A stretch of DNA of 64,000 nucleotides. Source: Nereocystis luetkeana (Eukaryota > Sar > Phaeophyceae > Laminariales > Laminariaceae). Positions 1 through 10,084 of the stretch are shown one piece after another. The notes beneath the pieces were generated by a model. The model was given only the letters and a program-made list of their open reading frames with translations. It made no database searches and had not been told where the DNA came from. The DNA is taken from assembly GCA_031213475.1 (NCBI GenBank), contig JARUPZ010000004.1, positions 1,413,501 through 1,477,500 of the forward strand, in the 5' to 3' direction. Position 1 is the first letter of the stretch. Each line of letters begins with the position of its first letter. The position numbers were made by a program, and so were the translations under genes.

Positions 1-176
1 AGAGTTTATTCAGCATTTTATGTACCTCGTTGACCCGCGTCGAGATTGTGCATAATAAATACTTTTCATGCATTAAATGCGTTTGTACACATTTTGCGGT
101 CAAAGATAACTCCCTGTTGAGAGAACATTATTCGAACCTGCTTTTTTGGGAAAACTCTGTGGGTGGCAGGGGACTC

Positions 177-426
177 GTTCTACGATAGAGGTATAATAGC
201 ACGTCTCTGCTGAAATGGTTTCTGAAGGACGGAGCTCCTCAACATCGAAATCGCCACGATGCCAATCTTTGTTTCGAAAAATAAATCGCGTTCGATTATT
301 GCTTGGGCCACGGGATTATTCATCGGGATGCAACTCAATTTTTGCTCAAGGCAGTTTTCGAGGGAGGTATGGAGCTCCTCAAGTGAGGAGCATCAGAAAC
401 TTTAGGGTGAACCTCTATCGAAGAAC
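177..426. mobile_element. MITE-C copy 1 (250-bp TIR element)
   Basis: A non-autonomous DNA element bounded by inverted repeats GTTCTACGATAGAGGT and ACCTCTATCGAAGAAC. Next to the termini lie GGAGCTCC-containing subterminal repeats that are themselves inverted. Relatives with the same ends occur at 41321, 49252 and 50796. This copy lies in the opposite orientation to them: its right side reads 'ctttagggtgaacctc', the complement of their left side. No transposase is encoded; short reading frames here are by-products. Confidence 0.75.
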
Positions 427-501
427 GCCTCGGGGGGGGGTGAGGGGGTGATTGGTTCTGTGTCAGGGATTCGGATCCCCCGCCCTCTTGACTGCGATTA
501 G

Positions 502-857
502 TTTTTTTTTTTTTTTTTTTTGCTCATCCCATTTATTATTTTCGCACATCTTCTTCTCTCTCTCCTTCCAACTCGTAACTCAGATCCGGGGTCAGATAGC
601 AGGCTCTTCTACCCCCTTCCCGCTACGACGGTACGTGCCTTCATTTTTTTATCGCGAGAAGATTTCAGACTTTTCTTCCCTCGTCGACTCGCATCGAATT
701 GTGCCTACCCACGCTGCAAGGCGCTCTCAACAATTGAATCCTTTTTTTTTATTTTATTTTTGCGAATAAAGTCAAATGTCCGACCCACCTGGGGCTCGAA
801 CCCAGGACTCAAACACAAGTAGAATTCGAGGTTAACCACTTGAACCACCGGGGCGAT
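502..857 (-). mobile_element. SINE-1 copy a, tRNA-derived, with poly-A tail
   Basis: Read on the minus strand, the element starts with a tRNA-like head at 857-780. It has an A-box-like TGGTTCAAGTGG and a perfect B box GGTTCGAGCCC inside a six-pair T stem. An A-rich linker follows, then a tRNA-unrelated body of about 200 bp and a 20-nt A tail (T tract at 502-521 on plus). The same modules occur at 30922-31396 and 39862-40206. Such elements are transcribed by RNA polymerase III and moved by LINE enzymes (family knowledge). The head lacks a good acceptor stem, so it is not a functional tRNA gene. Confidence 0.85.
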
Positions 858-1232
858 ACTACAGTTATTAGTGCTGGACATCGACACGATAACGATGTAC
901 TTCCTCTGTCTCATAAGTCAGGGCAACTAAATGCAATACATTGTCTGGGTGCAACCGTATTAGTGGTGGTAGCATAGTCGGGCTCGTTAGGAAGATAAAC
1001 AAACATGAAGCTCTAGAAAAAAAAGAAAAAAAAGAAGAAAGATTTATATCTGTACCTAAAATTGGTCAAAATATATACCCTATTTTGGACTGTTTTGGGG
1101 ATAATATTTTTGAGAATATATTTTGGGATTTTGTTTTTTAGAATAATAGGCGATAACGACTTTAGTGTGAAGCATACCGGGGTGAGGAAGCGGCAGAACG
1201 AGGGGACGTTGGAAAAGGGTTGTAAAATACGG
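858..1232. other. Gene-free stretch
   Basis: An A-rich patch lies at 1015-1045 and AT-rich sequence continues to about 1145. Nothing supports a gene, RNA or known repeat here. Confidence 0.5.
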
Positions 1233-1241
1233 TAAGGAGGC

Positions 1242-1757
1242 CTTAGGCCATTTATTATGCAGTCGGATTTGCAGTCAGTTGGGAATGGTGCTATCGGCAC
1301 GTTCGCACGAGCTTTTGGGCCAAAAATGTGCGAAACTACTGTTCCTTGCCTCAGAATGACCTGGACTTTTCTCCAAGACCCATCTAGAGCTGTTTCCCGC
1401 TTCTTCAGGTGGCCAGTTGCAGGAAATCACCTCCGGTACTTTTCCGATCCAACTGGGTCAAATACGATTACAACCCCCGATTGGATCGGAAAAAAAACGT
1501 TTTTTCCGATCCGATCCCTGATCGTAATCGTGTTTGACCCAGTTGGATCGGAAAAGCACCGAAGGTGATTTCCTGCAACTGGGCGCATGGAGAAGCGGGA
1601 AACAGCTCTAGATGGGTCTTGGAGAAAAGTCCGAGTCGTTCTGAGGCGAGAAACAGCAGTTTCGCACATTTTCGGGGCAAAAGCTTGTGCGAACGTGCTG
1701 ATCGCACCATTTCCAACTGACTGCAAATCCGACTGCATAAGAAGTGGCCTTAGAGAA
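1242..1757. mobile_element. Fold-back element: 0.5-kb near-perfect palindrome
   Basis: Positions 1242-1498 and 1500-1757 are reverse complements almost throughout. CCTTAGGCC...TTATGCAG on the left is matched by CTGCATAA...GGCCTTAG on the right. The centre is a run of A then T flanking CG near 1490-1505, with essentially no loop. Both arms translate to the same short peptide in opposite directions, which is a symmetry artefact. Alternatives are a long-TIR MITE or an inverted duplication. A transcript from either strand would fold into a dsRNA hairpin of about 250 bp. Confidence 0.8.
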
Positions 1758-1760
1758 GGC

Positions 1761-2470
1761 TTAAGCGTGGCTGGCATCGAGTCCCGATGCGAGAACGATG
1801 TTTTTTTTTTTTTTTTCTATCACTTTCTTTCCCGTGGGAAACGCGTGAAATACGACCGTTTTCGGGCCGACTGATTTTTTTTCGGACGTTCGGCCGCATG
1901 GTTCAAGCACCAGCTTGAAAAAAAACCCATGTTTTTTTCTAAAAAAACACCCAAGATTTCAACAACAACAAAAAACGGAAAACAGATCGGACACGGTTAA
2001 GGCCCCGTACAAATTCAGTTGCTCTAACTTATGAGACAGAGGAAGTACATAATTTTTTTTTAAGGGGGATGCCAGGGCATGGAAGGCTAAAGACGTTCGA
2101 TAGGTACGAAATAAATGTCGAAAAAATGACGTGCCAACCAAAACTGATTACGATGCACCGGTTATCCGGGGGTCCAAGCAAAACCCGTCTCGCGGACTCT
2201 CGAAAGAAACGTGGAAAATGTATTGATGTGATCAATATATGGTACCACACAGCCAGCACTAGTACCAGGACATCGGAGCACGAAGATCAGGAAACATGGT
2301 ATACAAGGCGAGGAGGGCTGTCCGTTTGTTCGTTCAAGGACCTACTTAAGTATAATGAAAGCGACTGTGAAAGGGGAGGGGGGGGGGTATGGGTGAGAAA
2401 AATTAACGAATTGTTTCATTATTGAGTTTTTTTTTTTTCTGGAGACACACGAGAGAACGCACTGCAAAAG
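1761..2470. other. Gene-free stretch
   Basis: Contains several T or A homopolymers (1800-1816, 1918-1950, 2427-2438). Open frames are short, overlap and show no codon bias. No gene supported. Confidence 0.45.
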
Positions 2471-2477
2471 AGGGGGG

Positions 2478-2574
2478 TTAACCCTTTTAGGACCCCAGTC
2501 CCGTTTTGGGGACAAATCACTTGGAATTAAACTGGTTTGTCCCCAAATCGGGACTGCGGCACTAAAGGGGTTAA
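2478..2574 (+). mobile_element. MITE-A copy 1 (TTAA family)
   Basis: First of 18 copies of a ~97-bp palindromic element. The ends read TTAACCCTTTTAGGACC and, complemented, the same. Each arm carries CAGTCCCGTTTTGGGGACAAA, and a short asymmetric centre sets the orientation. Flanking TTAA on both sides, together with the nested copy at 30944-31040, shows that TTAA is the duplicated target. That target, with CCC-initial ends, is characteristic of piggyBac-type transposases (family knowledge). No such transposase is in the window. The copy is complete. Confidence 0.9.
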
Positions 2575-3224
2575 TGGTTACAATAAATTAATTCGTAGCG
2601 GGACACAACAATTAATCCACACGAGCTCTCCTTCAACACGTGAACTAGTTTTTTCCTGCTACGAGGCACACGACAGATACATCGCCGACTCGGGTCGAAT
2701 GGTGTTTATTTAGTCTTCATATGATACCCTGGCATGCATTTATTTATGCATCGTACATCGCAAGACCGCACGTTATGGTACCACTTTGTCGTTCTTTCAT
2801 CTTCCTGATATTATGTCGCCAACAAAAGCGTGTACGAGGCTGTGCAACGGCAGTCAGTGCGTATCGCAAAAAAATCTGCAGTACCCGTACATATTTCAAG
2901 TATTTTATGTATCGTTCTCGTATGTAGGACCTAGGTATAAGTCATACGTACAAAATTTGCGTATCGTTATATAGCACGAGATCATTTATTATGGTACGAG
3001 TATATATTTGCGGAACAAAAAAACAAACGCGAAAAGATGGTGGCGTTTTGTAACCGACACTATCTGGAGTGAGATAGTGGCAAGAGACCTTTGCTTGTTT
3101 TTTGTTGGATTTTCACATCTTGGGAACCTGGTAGACCAACATTGGTGTCCATACGCAGTGTACACCCACCCACTTTCTTTGGCACCATGTTTCTGAGATC
3201 AAGATGAAACAGCCACAAAGTGGT
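2575..3224. other. Gene-free stretch
   Basis: Unique AT-rich sequence without a recognisable gene or element. Confidence 0.45.
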
Positions 3225-3331
3225 ATTTACGGGGGACCACAGTAAACAGGGCCTACGATAGGTTCCAACACCTATATATTTTCCTATATTTACAGGCAAT
3301 ATTTGGTCCTATTTACTATGGTCCCCCGTAC
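3225..3331 (-). mobile_element. MITE-B copy 1 (diverged)
   Basis: Matches the family described at 3679 in reverse orientation. The left end reads TTTACGGGGGACC and the right end GGTCCCCCGTA. The right TAATA terminus is lost. Confidence 0.7.
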
Positions 3332-3678
3332 CGCCACAGCGTTTGGTCTACAGTAAGTAAGTAAGTGCTATGAATACTACTGCTGTATTTCACATTCTGA
3401 ATGAAGCACTAACGCAATACTTATGAATAATCTGTCGTATTGCTGCCGACGTACAGTCCTATACCTGGTAATAATGTGTATGTTCTGGCCAAAGAAAGCA
3501 AGCGAGGGGCTTGTTGAGAGCATTCCTCGAAAGCAGTTCTTTCGAAATATTTCCGGGGGGTTGGTGTACCTATTATGGTGCATGGCCGCAGTCAGTCGTG
3601 TACGACCACCATGGGAAGGGGGAGGGGTGATTCTGTTTCGATGATTCGGACTCGCCATCACTTTCATTCGGGGGACCA

Positions 3679-3787
3679 TATTACGGGGGACCATAGTTAA
3701 TAGGACCAAATATCGTTAGTAAAATTGTTTAAATATATAGGGTTTTATGTATACCATAGGTCCTATTAACTATGGTCCCCCGTAATA
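3679..3787 (+). mobile_element. MITE-B copy 2 (TA family, reference copy)
   Basis: Reference for 20 copies of a ~109-bp element. Ends are TA-TTACGGGGGACCATAGT and its complement, with inner AATAGGACC repeats, and the asymmetric centre contains AAATATnGTTAGTAAAA and ATAGGtTTTTATGTATAC. Insertions are flanked by TA on both sides, the target used by Tc1/mariner-type transposases (inference). The right end is continuous with the next copy, so the two form a dimer. Confidence 0.88.
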
Positions 3788-3890
3788 GTTAATAGGACCT
3801 ATGGTACACATGAAAACCTACCTACCTGGTACTTATTTAACTATTTTCACTCAAACTATTTGGTCCTATTAACAACGGTCCCCCGTAATA
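3788..3890 (-). mobile_element. MITE-B copy 3, fused to copy 2
   Basis: The left terminus is missing and shared with copy 2. An extra TACCTGGTA (3823-3831) replaces the plain TATA seen in sister copies between AAAACC and TTTAAC. Confidence 0.8.
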
Positions 3891-3945
3891 GTGTGGTCGT
3901 GCAAAAAAAGTGCTGGATGGTTCTTTTACTAGTAGTCTGGGTGCA

Positions 3946-4003
3946 GCGATTCGGTTATCCAATCAATGGCGTCGTCGGTAGGACATGGGTTTTGGGGATC
4001 GCC
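3946..4003 (+). mobile_element. SINE-2 head fragment
   Basis: GCGATTCGGTTA, then the family-diagnostic TGGCGTCGTCGGTAGGAC (3967-3984) and a decayed B box GGGTTTTGGGGATC. Outer bases 3935-3942 and 4005-4012 (GTCTGGGT/ACCCAGAC) can pair like an acceptor stem. No body is seen. Confidence 0.5.
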
Positions 4004-4164
4004 TACCCAGACTAACAACCCCTATCTATGACAGAGGACAGCACCATCCACACTCACGCCTAAAAATGTCCGAATAACGAAAACAAAGTTATTTTTTGTC
4101 CCCCTGTCGGGGCTTCGAGAACGACACCTGGTACGTACGTACGCACGTACGTACGCGTTTGTGG

Positions 4165-4281
4165 TATCACGGGGGGGCATAGGAAATAGGATCAAATAGT
4201 GTTAGTTATAGTAAAAATAGGGACATCTATATAGGTTTTTGTGTGTACCGTAGGTCCTATTTAATATGGCCACCCGTAATA
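4165..4281 (+). mobile_element. MITE-B copy 4
   Basis: Left end decayed to TATCACGGGGGGGCAT; right end intact (CCCGTAATA). An extra TTATAG separates GTTAG from TAAAAATAGG. Confidence 0.75.
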
Positions 4282-4321
4282 GTTTGGTGCCGTCCTCGTT
4301 TTTCAGTTTGTGCTCTCCTCG

Positions 4322-4737
4322 GCAGCTGCTACAAACAGACAAATCGGAAAAATGGGAACGAAGCCTAAAATGAGAACCAAGCCGTATCTCCAGAACCATG
4401 TGGTGTATCAGATAACCAAAATGATCCTGCGAAACCCCTTGGCCAGCCAGCCCTGTGAGAGGAGCTCGTCAGAACGGTCATGCTCCATCTCGTGCCTTCG
4501 GGTGGGCGCAAAAAGCGATATACGCTGGCTCTCTTGTGATTTCTCTAGATGCTGGCTACCGCGGCGATGCCGAGGACTTCCAGCCTGAGCGACAGCTCAT
4601 TCGAAGGCTCCTGTACAGCCCCACAGGACTGTCAACTTTTTTTCTTGGGAGTTGTACACAATTGGTTTGCTTTCTAAAAAAAAAACGTCCGTTCTCATTT
4701 TTTGTTTCGTTCCCATTTTTCAGATTTGTCTGCAGCA
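4322..4737. mobile_element. TIR element abutting an LTR
   Basis: About 45-bp inverted termini: ACAGACAAATCGGAAAAATG near 4334 and its complement ending at 4735, both continuing through a GGGAACGAA / TTCGTTCCC segment. The ~300-bp interior has open frames but no recognised protein. Its right end touches the first base of the left LTR at 4738. Confidence 0.6.
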
Positions 4738-5118
4738 CGTGAAGTCGGGGGGGACCGATATATAAGCTGGTAAGGGGCGCGGGGACGTCGGTGCTGAGTA
4801 GAGCACGCTGCTTGTAGTTCACGAACTTCTTCTTATTGTTGCTCCTCGTGTGGGTTGAGAGAAAGGGAGAGAACTCGAGTGAGCGGTAGTAGGGTTTTCG
4901 CCAAGAACACAGCTAGCTCAGCCCAGACGTTGACCAAAACCAACCTGATATGCAGATACGAGTATTCCCATACATACAGAAGATTCCTAAAGCGCTACGT
5001 ACGTGTAGCCATACAAGATTCGCATACGGGTATGCCCCCAAAAACACTACGCGCAGCCGTACAAGATTCACAAATGGGTATGTACGTTCCTATACGATAG
5101 ATACGCTACTCCATCACA
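4738..5118 (-). repeat. LTR, downstream (3') copy
   Basis: Same sequence as the LTR at 10085 with scattered substitutions and small indels: an extra ATAC after CCCATACAT, and a 3-bp TTC difference near 4830. Ends CATCACA; the other edge is decayed from TGTGACG to CGTGAAG. Confidence 0.9.
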
Positions 5119-5800
5119 TTAGCCCACCCTGAATAGTTGTAGATGCCTATCACACGACGAAAAAAGATGATGACCACATGTCATCCCAAAATCGGGAAGA
5201 GAGGTCGAAGATGCGGCTATTCAACACATGAATGAGGTGATAGATCTACCCCCCACCTTATTCAAGAAAAACCGGTAACCGACTATCTGGAAGGAGAAAA
5301 AGAAACAAAAACATTACACAGTAAACCAGATAAGGCGCACGGGCGCGAAGAAAAGCGACGGCCAAATACGTTAGCGGGAAGTACGCCACAAGGCTTGAAA
5401 GAGAAAACATAAAATACGACTGAGGTCTACTCTACAACGTGGGGACTCGAGGCTGACGAGAAGGTAGAGCCAAGGGACCAAGACGTGGGACCCGGGACGG
5501 CCAGCTGGTATAAACCGGAAGGTGACAGGGTCTTTCTTCCGGAAGGACATACGCTAAGAAATCTAGGGCATCATATACTACAAAGTAAGCAGCAAATGTA
5601 GGTCGTAGCAAGGCTAGTCGCGGCAAAACTGGTATGCCGATCAGTGGGGCCAAAAGAAACGCCTGGAAAACTCCAAATGAAGCAGTAAATATACAGCAAG
5701 TCTTATACGCAGAAAACGAACCAGGGAACAGAAAGCCCTCGTATATTCGATACGCAGGATAAGAAAAGGAGAAAGGGTAGGAAAATAGATCGGCAAAAAG
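5119..5800. other. Interior 3' region of the LTR element, non-coding
   Basis: Lies between the downstream LTR and the tandem-repeat block. A/G-rich with no credible frame on minus. A polypurine tract would be expected beside 5119; only a weak candidate (AGGGTGGGCTAA on minus) is present. Confidence 0.4.
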
Positions 5801-5816
5801 TCATGGTAGATTTACT

Positions 5817-6640
5817 GTAGCACCACGATTCGGCGTCCTTCACGAAGAGCAGACCGGTGGAAACGGTGGCAGAAAATTGACGAAATATCGCGAAAGCGTC
5901 CGTTTTACAATACCACGTTTTTTTAGTGGTATGTGTAGCAGAACGTAGGAAAAATCACCCAATCGCAAACAATCCCAAAGGGACGATATCACGACAGTTC
6001 GGCGGCCTTCGATTGGAAAGGCAAGCGGGACCGGCAGTGGAAAAGTAAATAACCGAAGACCCAGTGAAGAACCGAAGACCCAGTGAATAACCGAAGACCC
6101 AGTGAATAACCGAAGGTACAATACCGCGACAATTCGGTGACTGCCGGTGATAAAAAGCGAACGAAACCGGTAGCGGTAGAATGAAAACACCAGACCCGCA
6201 CACCCGAAAAGGCAATACCACGACAGTTCGGCTGCCTTCGCTAGAGAAAGCGAACGGAACCGGCAGTGGTAGATGGAAAACAGCAGACCCGAAAAGACAA
6301 CACCGCGACAGTTCGGCTGCATTCGCTAGAGAGAGCGAACGGAACCGGCAGTGGTAGATGGAAAGCAGCATACCGACACACCCGAAAATACGATACCACG
6401 ACAGTCCGGCTGTCTTCGCTAGAGAAAGCGAACGGAACCGGCAGTGGTAGATTGAAAACAGTAAACCAACACTCCCGAAAGTACAATACTATTTTGTGAA
6501 GGAATAACCCAATACCCTCAAGTAGACCGGAGAAACAGACCAGTACGTCCGAACGTACGATACCACGACAGCTCGGCGGCTTTTTCGAAAGAGGCGAGCG
6601 GAACTGGCGGTGGTCAGATAGAAGGAGCACATCAATACAC
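5817..6640. repeat. ~85-165-bp tandem repeats inside the LTR element
   Basis: At least seven units share CGACAGTTCGGCTGCCTTCG, GAGAAAGCGAACGGAACCGG and CAGTGGTAGATGGAAAACAG. Unit anchors lie near 5829, 5994, 6127, 6221, 6306, 6400 and 6566. Within the second unit a 19-bp subrepeat CCGAAGACCCAGTGAATAA is repeated about four times (6050-6112). Frames crossing the block give repetitive hydrophobic peptides and are not credible proteins. Confidence 0.85.
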
Positions 6641-6902
6641 ACCTTGAAGTAGAAGGGACGCAGAAACAAACACACACACGCGTAGTGCTAGACCTGAGTC
6701 AGCCGAAAACTAAACCTCAAAAGGGGGCGGCGTACTAGGGTGGCAAAACGAAGGAAAACGCACCCAAACGGTCCAAAGAAATACTCAAGGCTAAAGGAGG
6801 CTACTCATGGGAGCCAAGAGGGGCAGTCAGAGGCCCACTGGGCCCATCAGAACTTCGTAATACCCCGCGAGCAAGGCTCCCAGTCTTACGTCGTTGTAAA
6901 TA

Positions 6903-7124
6903 TCACGACCTGTAGATGGCGACGTTGGAGGCTGTGTAGTTCGCCGGCCGGAGGTTGATCTTGACCGGTCCAGGGTCGTCGAGGAACCGGATGATGTAGG
7001 TGTTGTCCGAAGGAGAGTCCGAGGGAACGCGATTGGCAATCTTGCCCAGCGGCCATAGGCCGTCGCGGGCCTTGCACCAACGGTGTGCTCCCGGTGGAAG
7101 TACGGTGGAGCTGAAGGAGCGTAG
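6903..7124 (-). pseudogene. Retroelement polyprotein tail, tudor/chromo-like segment
   Basis: After a stop, a 73-codon frame continues in a different phase from the integrase. It contains WCKARDGLWPLGKI, then YIIRFLDDPGPVKINL and ends at TGA 6905-6903. The pattern W-x-A-x-DG-x-W-x-x-G-x-I followed by a beta strand with 'FLDD' looks like a small SH3/tudor-type barrel, a fold class used by some Ty3 integrase tails to read chromatin (inference). Codon third positions are GC-rich, so it was probably translated. Both the frame change and the stop upstream are breaks. Confidence 0.5.
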
Positions 7125-7233
7125 TCAGAGATCGAGGGGAAGGAGGGTGTAGCCGGAGGCGAGGAAGATTTGGCCTTGAGACCGTGATAGCTCGCGTTGC
7201 ACGGCACCGATGCGCATCTGGCGGTGGAGGCGG

Positions 7234-8260
7234 TTAGCCTGGCGGTGTTGTGTTGGGGTGCCGGACCAGTAAAGGAGGATGTGGCGTCTGGAGTGTTGTA
7301 GGTCGAGTTCCCGCTCTCAGGAAGGGCTTAGCAGTCCGACCCTGTGTCTTTCTTGGCACCTTGGCGGATAGTGGCCGCGGAGCTGTAGACCCATTCCCAG
7401 CCGCCCACGGTGTACGGGGGTGAAGGGCGCGGGCCAGACGTGAAGCGGTGACCGCGTGGTGTTCGCGGACGAGGCGGTAGGCGCGCTGTTGGCGCTCGGT
7501 GGCGAGGTTGCAGTGGGCCAGGTGGTCTCGGTCCAGGCTTTGGTGGCCGCCAATGTTGGGGGAGTCCAAGACCGAAAGGATCAGACGCGGAAGCCGGCCA
7601 ATGTGGACTTCGTTAGGCGCCAGCCCAGTGGAGGCGTTGACCGAGTTGTTGTAGGCGGATTCGACGTGCGGAAGCAGCTCGTCCCAGTTGTCTTGTCGCT
7701 CGTTGCTGCCCATGGAGAGCATTTGGGCCATGGTGTGGTTGACGCGCTCGGCACCGCCATTGGTGCAGGAGTGGTACGAGCTGGTGTTGATCTTGTTGAT
7801 GCCAAGACGTTCGTAGATGGCGTTGGAGAGCTTCGAGGTGAAGTGCAGCCCGTTGTCGGAGATGAGGGTGACGGGGCACCCCCACAGAGGGATGTACTGG
7901 TCGATTAGGATATCGGCAGTGCCGACGGCGGTGATCTGGGCTGCTGCCACTGCGTACATGTCGGCGCGGCGGCTGAAGCGGTCGGTGAATAGGAGGATGT
8001 AGGAGTTGCTGCGTGGCGTAAGGGGCAGCGGGCCGAAGCAGTCGACGCTGACGGTGATACCGGGGCCATTGGGTAGGGGCAGGGAAAAGGTGGGCCAGCG
8101 GATGGTTTGGCGCGAGGTCTTACGCGCCTGGCACTTGAGACAGCGCCGAATCCACCAGCGGGCGGAGATGTCCATGCCGATCCACCAGAAAAGCGCGCGA
8201 GCATGCTGACCGTGCGGGAGACTCCCAAGTGGCAGGAAACGGTGGCGTGGCAGGTGTGCT
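7234..8260 (-). pseudogene. Ty3/gypsy integrase (IN), frameshifted
   Basis: Integrase inserts the element cDNA into the host genome. In order on minus: an HHCC zinc finger with H at 8249 and 8231, then CLKC at 8142-8131; and a catalytic core with VDCFGPL (D at 8043), SDNGLHFTS (D at 7857) and GGAERVNHT (E at 7749). The second D and E are 35 residues apart, the DD35E spacing of retroviral-type integrases. The finger's histidines and cysteines are in different frames: a 1-nt indel lies just before FWWIGM (about 8190). The core is open for over 300 codons. After about 7430 the frame drifts into proline-rich sequence, so the C-terminus is probably shifted again. Confidence 0.88.
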
Positions 8261-8289
8261 GCACACAAGGACGCATCAACATCGGAACG

Positions 8290-8650
8290 TAGATGCGCGG
8301 GGGTGGTGCGGTGGAGGATGTGCAGTTGGTTCCGGTGTGGTGAGGCTCAAGTGGTTGTCGAACCAGGAGAACGGTGTTGTCGTCGGTGTGGTGGAGTTGG
8401 CCTTTTCCTGCGAGGGCAAGCACGTCTGGAAGCGACGGGCGCCAGGACGGCTGGAATGGATCCAGGAGGTCGGGCGGCGGGGGGGGGGGGGGGCGGGGAG
8501 TGCAAGGAAAGGTAGTGTATGGTAGCCGCGCAGAGGATCTCGGCGCTTTGTTCGCACACCCAGTCCGTGTTCCTGAAGTGCTCCAGACGGGAGAGGAGGT
8601 GGGGGTCGTCGTCGGCAAACTCTGGCAGGAGAAGCGAGGGCGATACCTGA
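8290..8650 (-). pseudogene. Spacer upstream of integrase, decayed pol linker
   Basis: A minus frame entering the zinc finger can be followed up to about 8618. It is interrupted by a 15-nt G run (8470-8489 on plus) read as polyproline. NTDWVCEQSAEIL is readable in another frame near 8560, so several indels have occurred. No RT or RNase H motif (no YxDD, no DEDD pattern) is visible. Confidence 0.4.
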
Positions 8651-8879
8651 GATCTTGTGTTAGGTCGTGCTTAAGCCGGTTTTGGAAGACCGTTGTTGGG
8701 CGCGGCGCCAGGCTCGGGGATGTGGATGTGGGGGTGGGCGCCCGGCCCGCGTATTGATGTTGGTCGAGACCCGAGTCGCGGCCGTCACGGTCACGGTGGC
8801 ATCGGCGTCCCTAAGGCACGCTAAGGCACGTTGACGTCGCTGTCGCTGCTGCGGTTGTCGTCGTCGATGTTGTGGTCGC

Positions 8880-9646
8880 TCATCCAGGAAGGGTGGCCGC
8901 GGGTTCGGCGGAAAGAGGTGTGGCGGGTGGAGTGCTCAGCGTTACGAGGGTTGTCGGTCTGAAAATAGTTGAAGGAGGGGCCGGGGCCGGACGTTGAATG
9001 GAGGTGGCGAAGGGCATGGAGGAGGGTGTTCGTGGCGGCAATGAACGCGGTGGATGGCCCGGTTGCAGCGTGGGGCACTGCATCCGCAACCGTTGGGTCC
9101 TCGCTTCGTTGGAAGAAACCCAGCGGTAGCAGCGGTTTGCTGACGACGAACCGTCGTGGACAGACGATCCGTGAGTGTTTTGTATGCACTCAAGCGAGAC
9201 ACTGAGGAATTTCAGGTCAGTGGCTTCAAAGGCGGAGACTGTCGGGCGCGGGGGAGAGGGTGCCGTGATGATGGCAGGAGCAGTTGTCGTCGTAGCGGGG
9301 GGCAGCTGGTCGGTAGGCGCAGGGGTGGGGGCGGCTACCACCGTGCTCGTCGTCGTTTTCGCGGCGGGCAAGGCGGAAGTTGAAGTGGTCGGCAACCGGA
9401 AGGGGGTGGGGGAAACTAACTCCGCGTTAGCTTCGGCGAGATGGCGAAGGATGACGTCGCGTTTTGGCGAGCACAACGTCACCGGCAGCTTCGCGTTTGG
9501 CAAACTCAGCGTCACGAGCAGCATCACGTTCGGCAACCGCGGCGGGAAGGTCGGCCCCCGGCGTGTGTTCCTCGGTTTCGGGCTTGGTAACGGCCCTCCT
9601 CCAAGATCTCCTCCGTCGACGGAGGTTCTTGTTTAGTCACAGCCAT
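8880..9646 (-). pseudogene. Gag-like structural protein of the LTR element
   Basis: The ATG at 9646-9644 opens MAVTKQEPPSTEEILE, acidic and following the primer site by about 420 nt. A charged helical stretch follows (ERDAARDAEFAKREAAGD, coiled-coil-like), then a long Thr/Pro/Ala-rich linker and a region with SAFEATDLKFL. Frame changes are needed near 9600 and 9450. No CCHC zinc knuckle was found. The call rests on position and composition; gag proteins diverge quickly. Confidence 0.5.
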
Positions 9647-9998
9647 CTTTGTTATATCGTCCTACGTGCCCTCGATGTCCGCTGTCTCCTCCTCGCGCGC
9701 CCCAGGGGCACGTGACGTACGGCCAGCACACCCTTTCGCCGCGAGAGTTGTTAGAGGTGTCCATGGTGTAACGCTGGGTGGCCTAGTGGGTAGAGGAGTA
9801 ACGCTGGCACCGGAGCAGAGAGGGTAGAATGGAGTACGCCCTAACTTTAAGGTAGAAGGCGAGGAAACACAGCTGGAGCGGTAGCGGCTTCGGAGCTGTG
9901 GAGACTAAAATCAGGAAGCAAAAATCCATGCCAGAAAAAAACTAAAAGTAAGAATAACAGAGAAGGAAACAAAGACAAAGACATGAGGTACGGGGGAG

Positions 9999-10082
9999 GG
10001 CATCGTGCCCGAGTGGTTGAGGGAATGGATTCGAAACCCATTGTGGTTTCACGCGCCGGTCCGGGTCCTACCGACGACGCCA
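9999..10082 (+). tRNA. tRNA-Ser(CGA)-like copy embedded at the primer site (pseudo-tRNA)
   Basis: On plus, GGCATCG TG starts an acceptor arm. The D arm CCCGAGTGGTTGAGGG is typical of serine tRNAs. The anticodon loop is TTCGAAA (anticodon CGA), then a long variable arm and a decayed B box GGTCCGGGTCC. It ends CGACGACGCCA, so a 3' G-CCA appears to be present in the DNA. Acceptor pairing is about 5 of 7. The 3' end stops two bases from the LTR. Functional tRNA genes do not encode CCA in nuclear DNA, so this is better read as a reverse-transcribed primer than a gene. Confidence 0.6.
10065..10082 (-). other. Primer-binding site (PBS), tRNA-Ser 3' end
   Basis: TGGCGTCGTCGGTAGGAC on minus, two bases after the LTR. 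Complementary to a tRNA 3' end in CCA. Confirms minus orientation of the LTR element. Confidence 0.75.
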
Positions 10083-10084
10083 AA

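Noticed and set aside
780..857. Functional tRNA gene
   Set aside because: Good A/B boxes but no acceptor stem, repeated elsewhere with the same body and tail: a SINE head.
1257..1777. Frames of 95-116 codons on both strands
   Set aside because: They are mirror translations of the same palindrome and contain no domain.
6241..6675. 144-codon hydrophobic frame on minus
   Set aside because: Arises from the tandem repeats in the LTR element; repetitive peptide, no start context.
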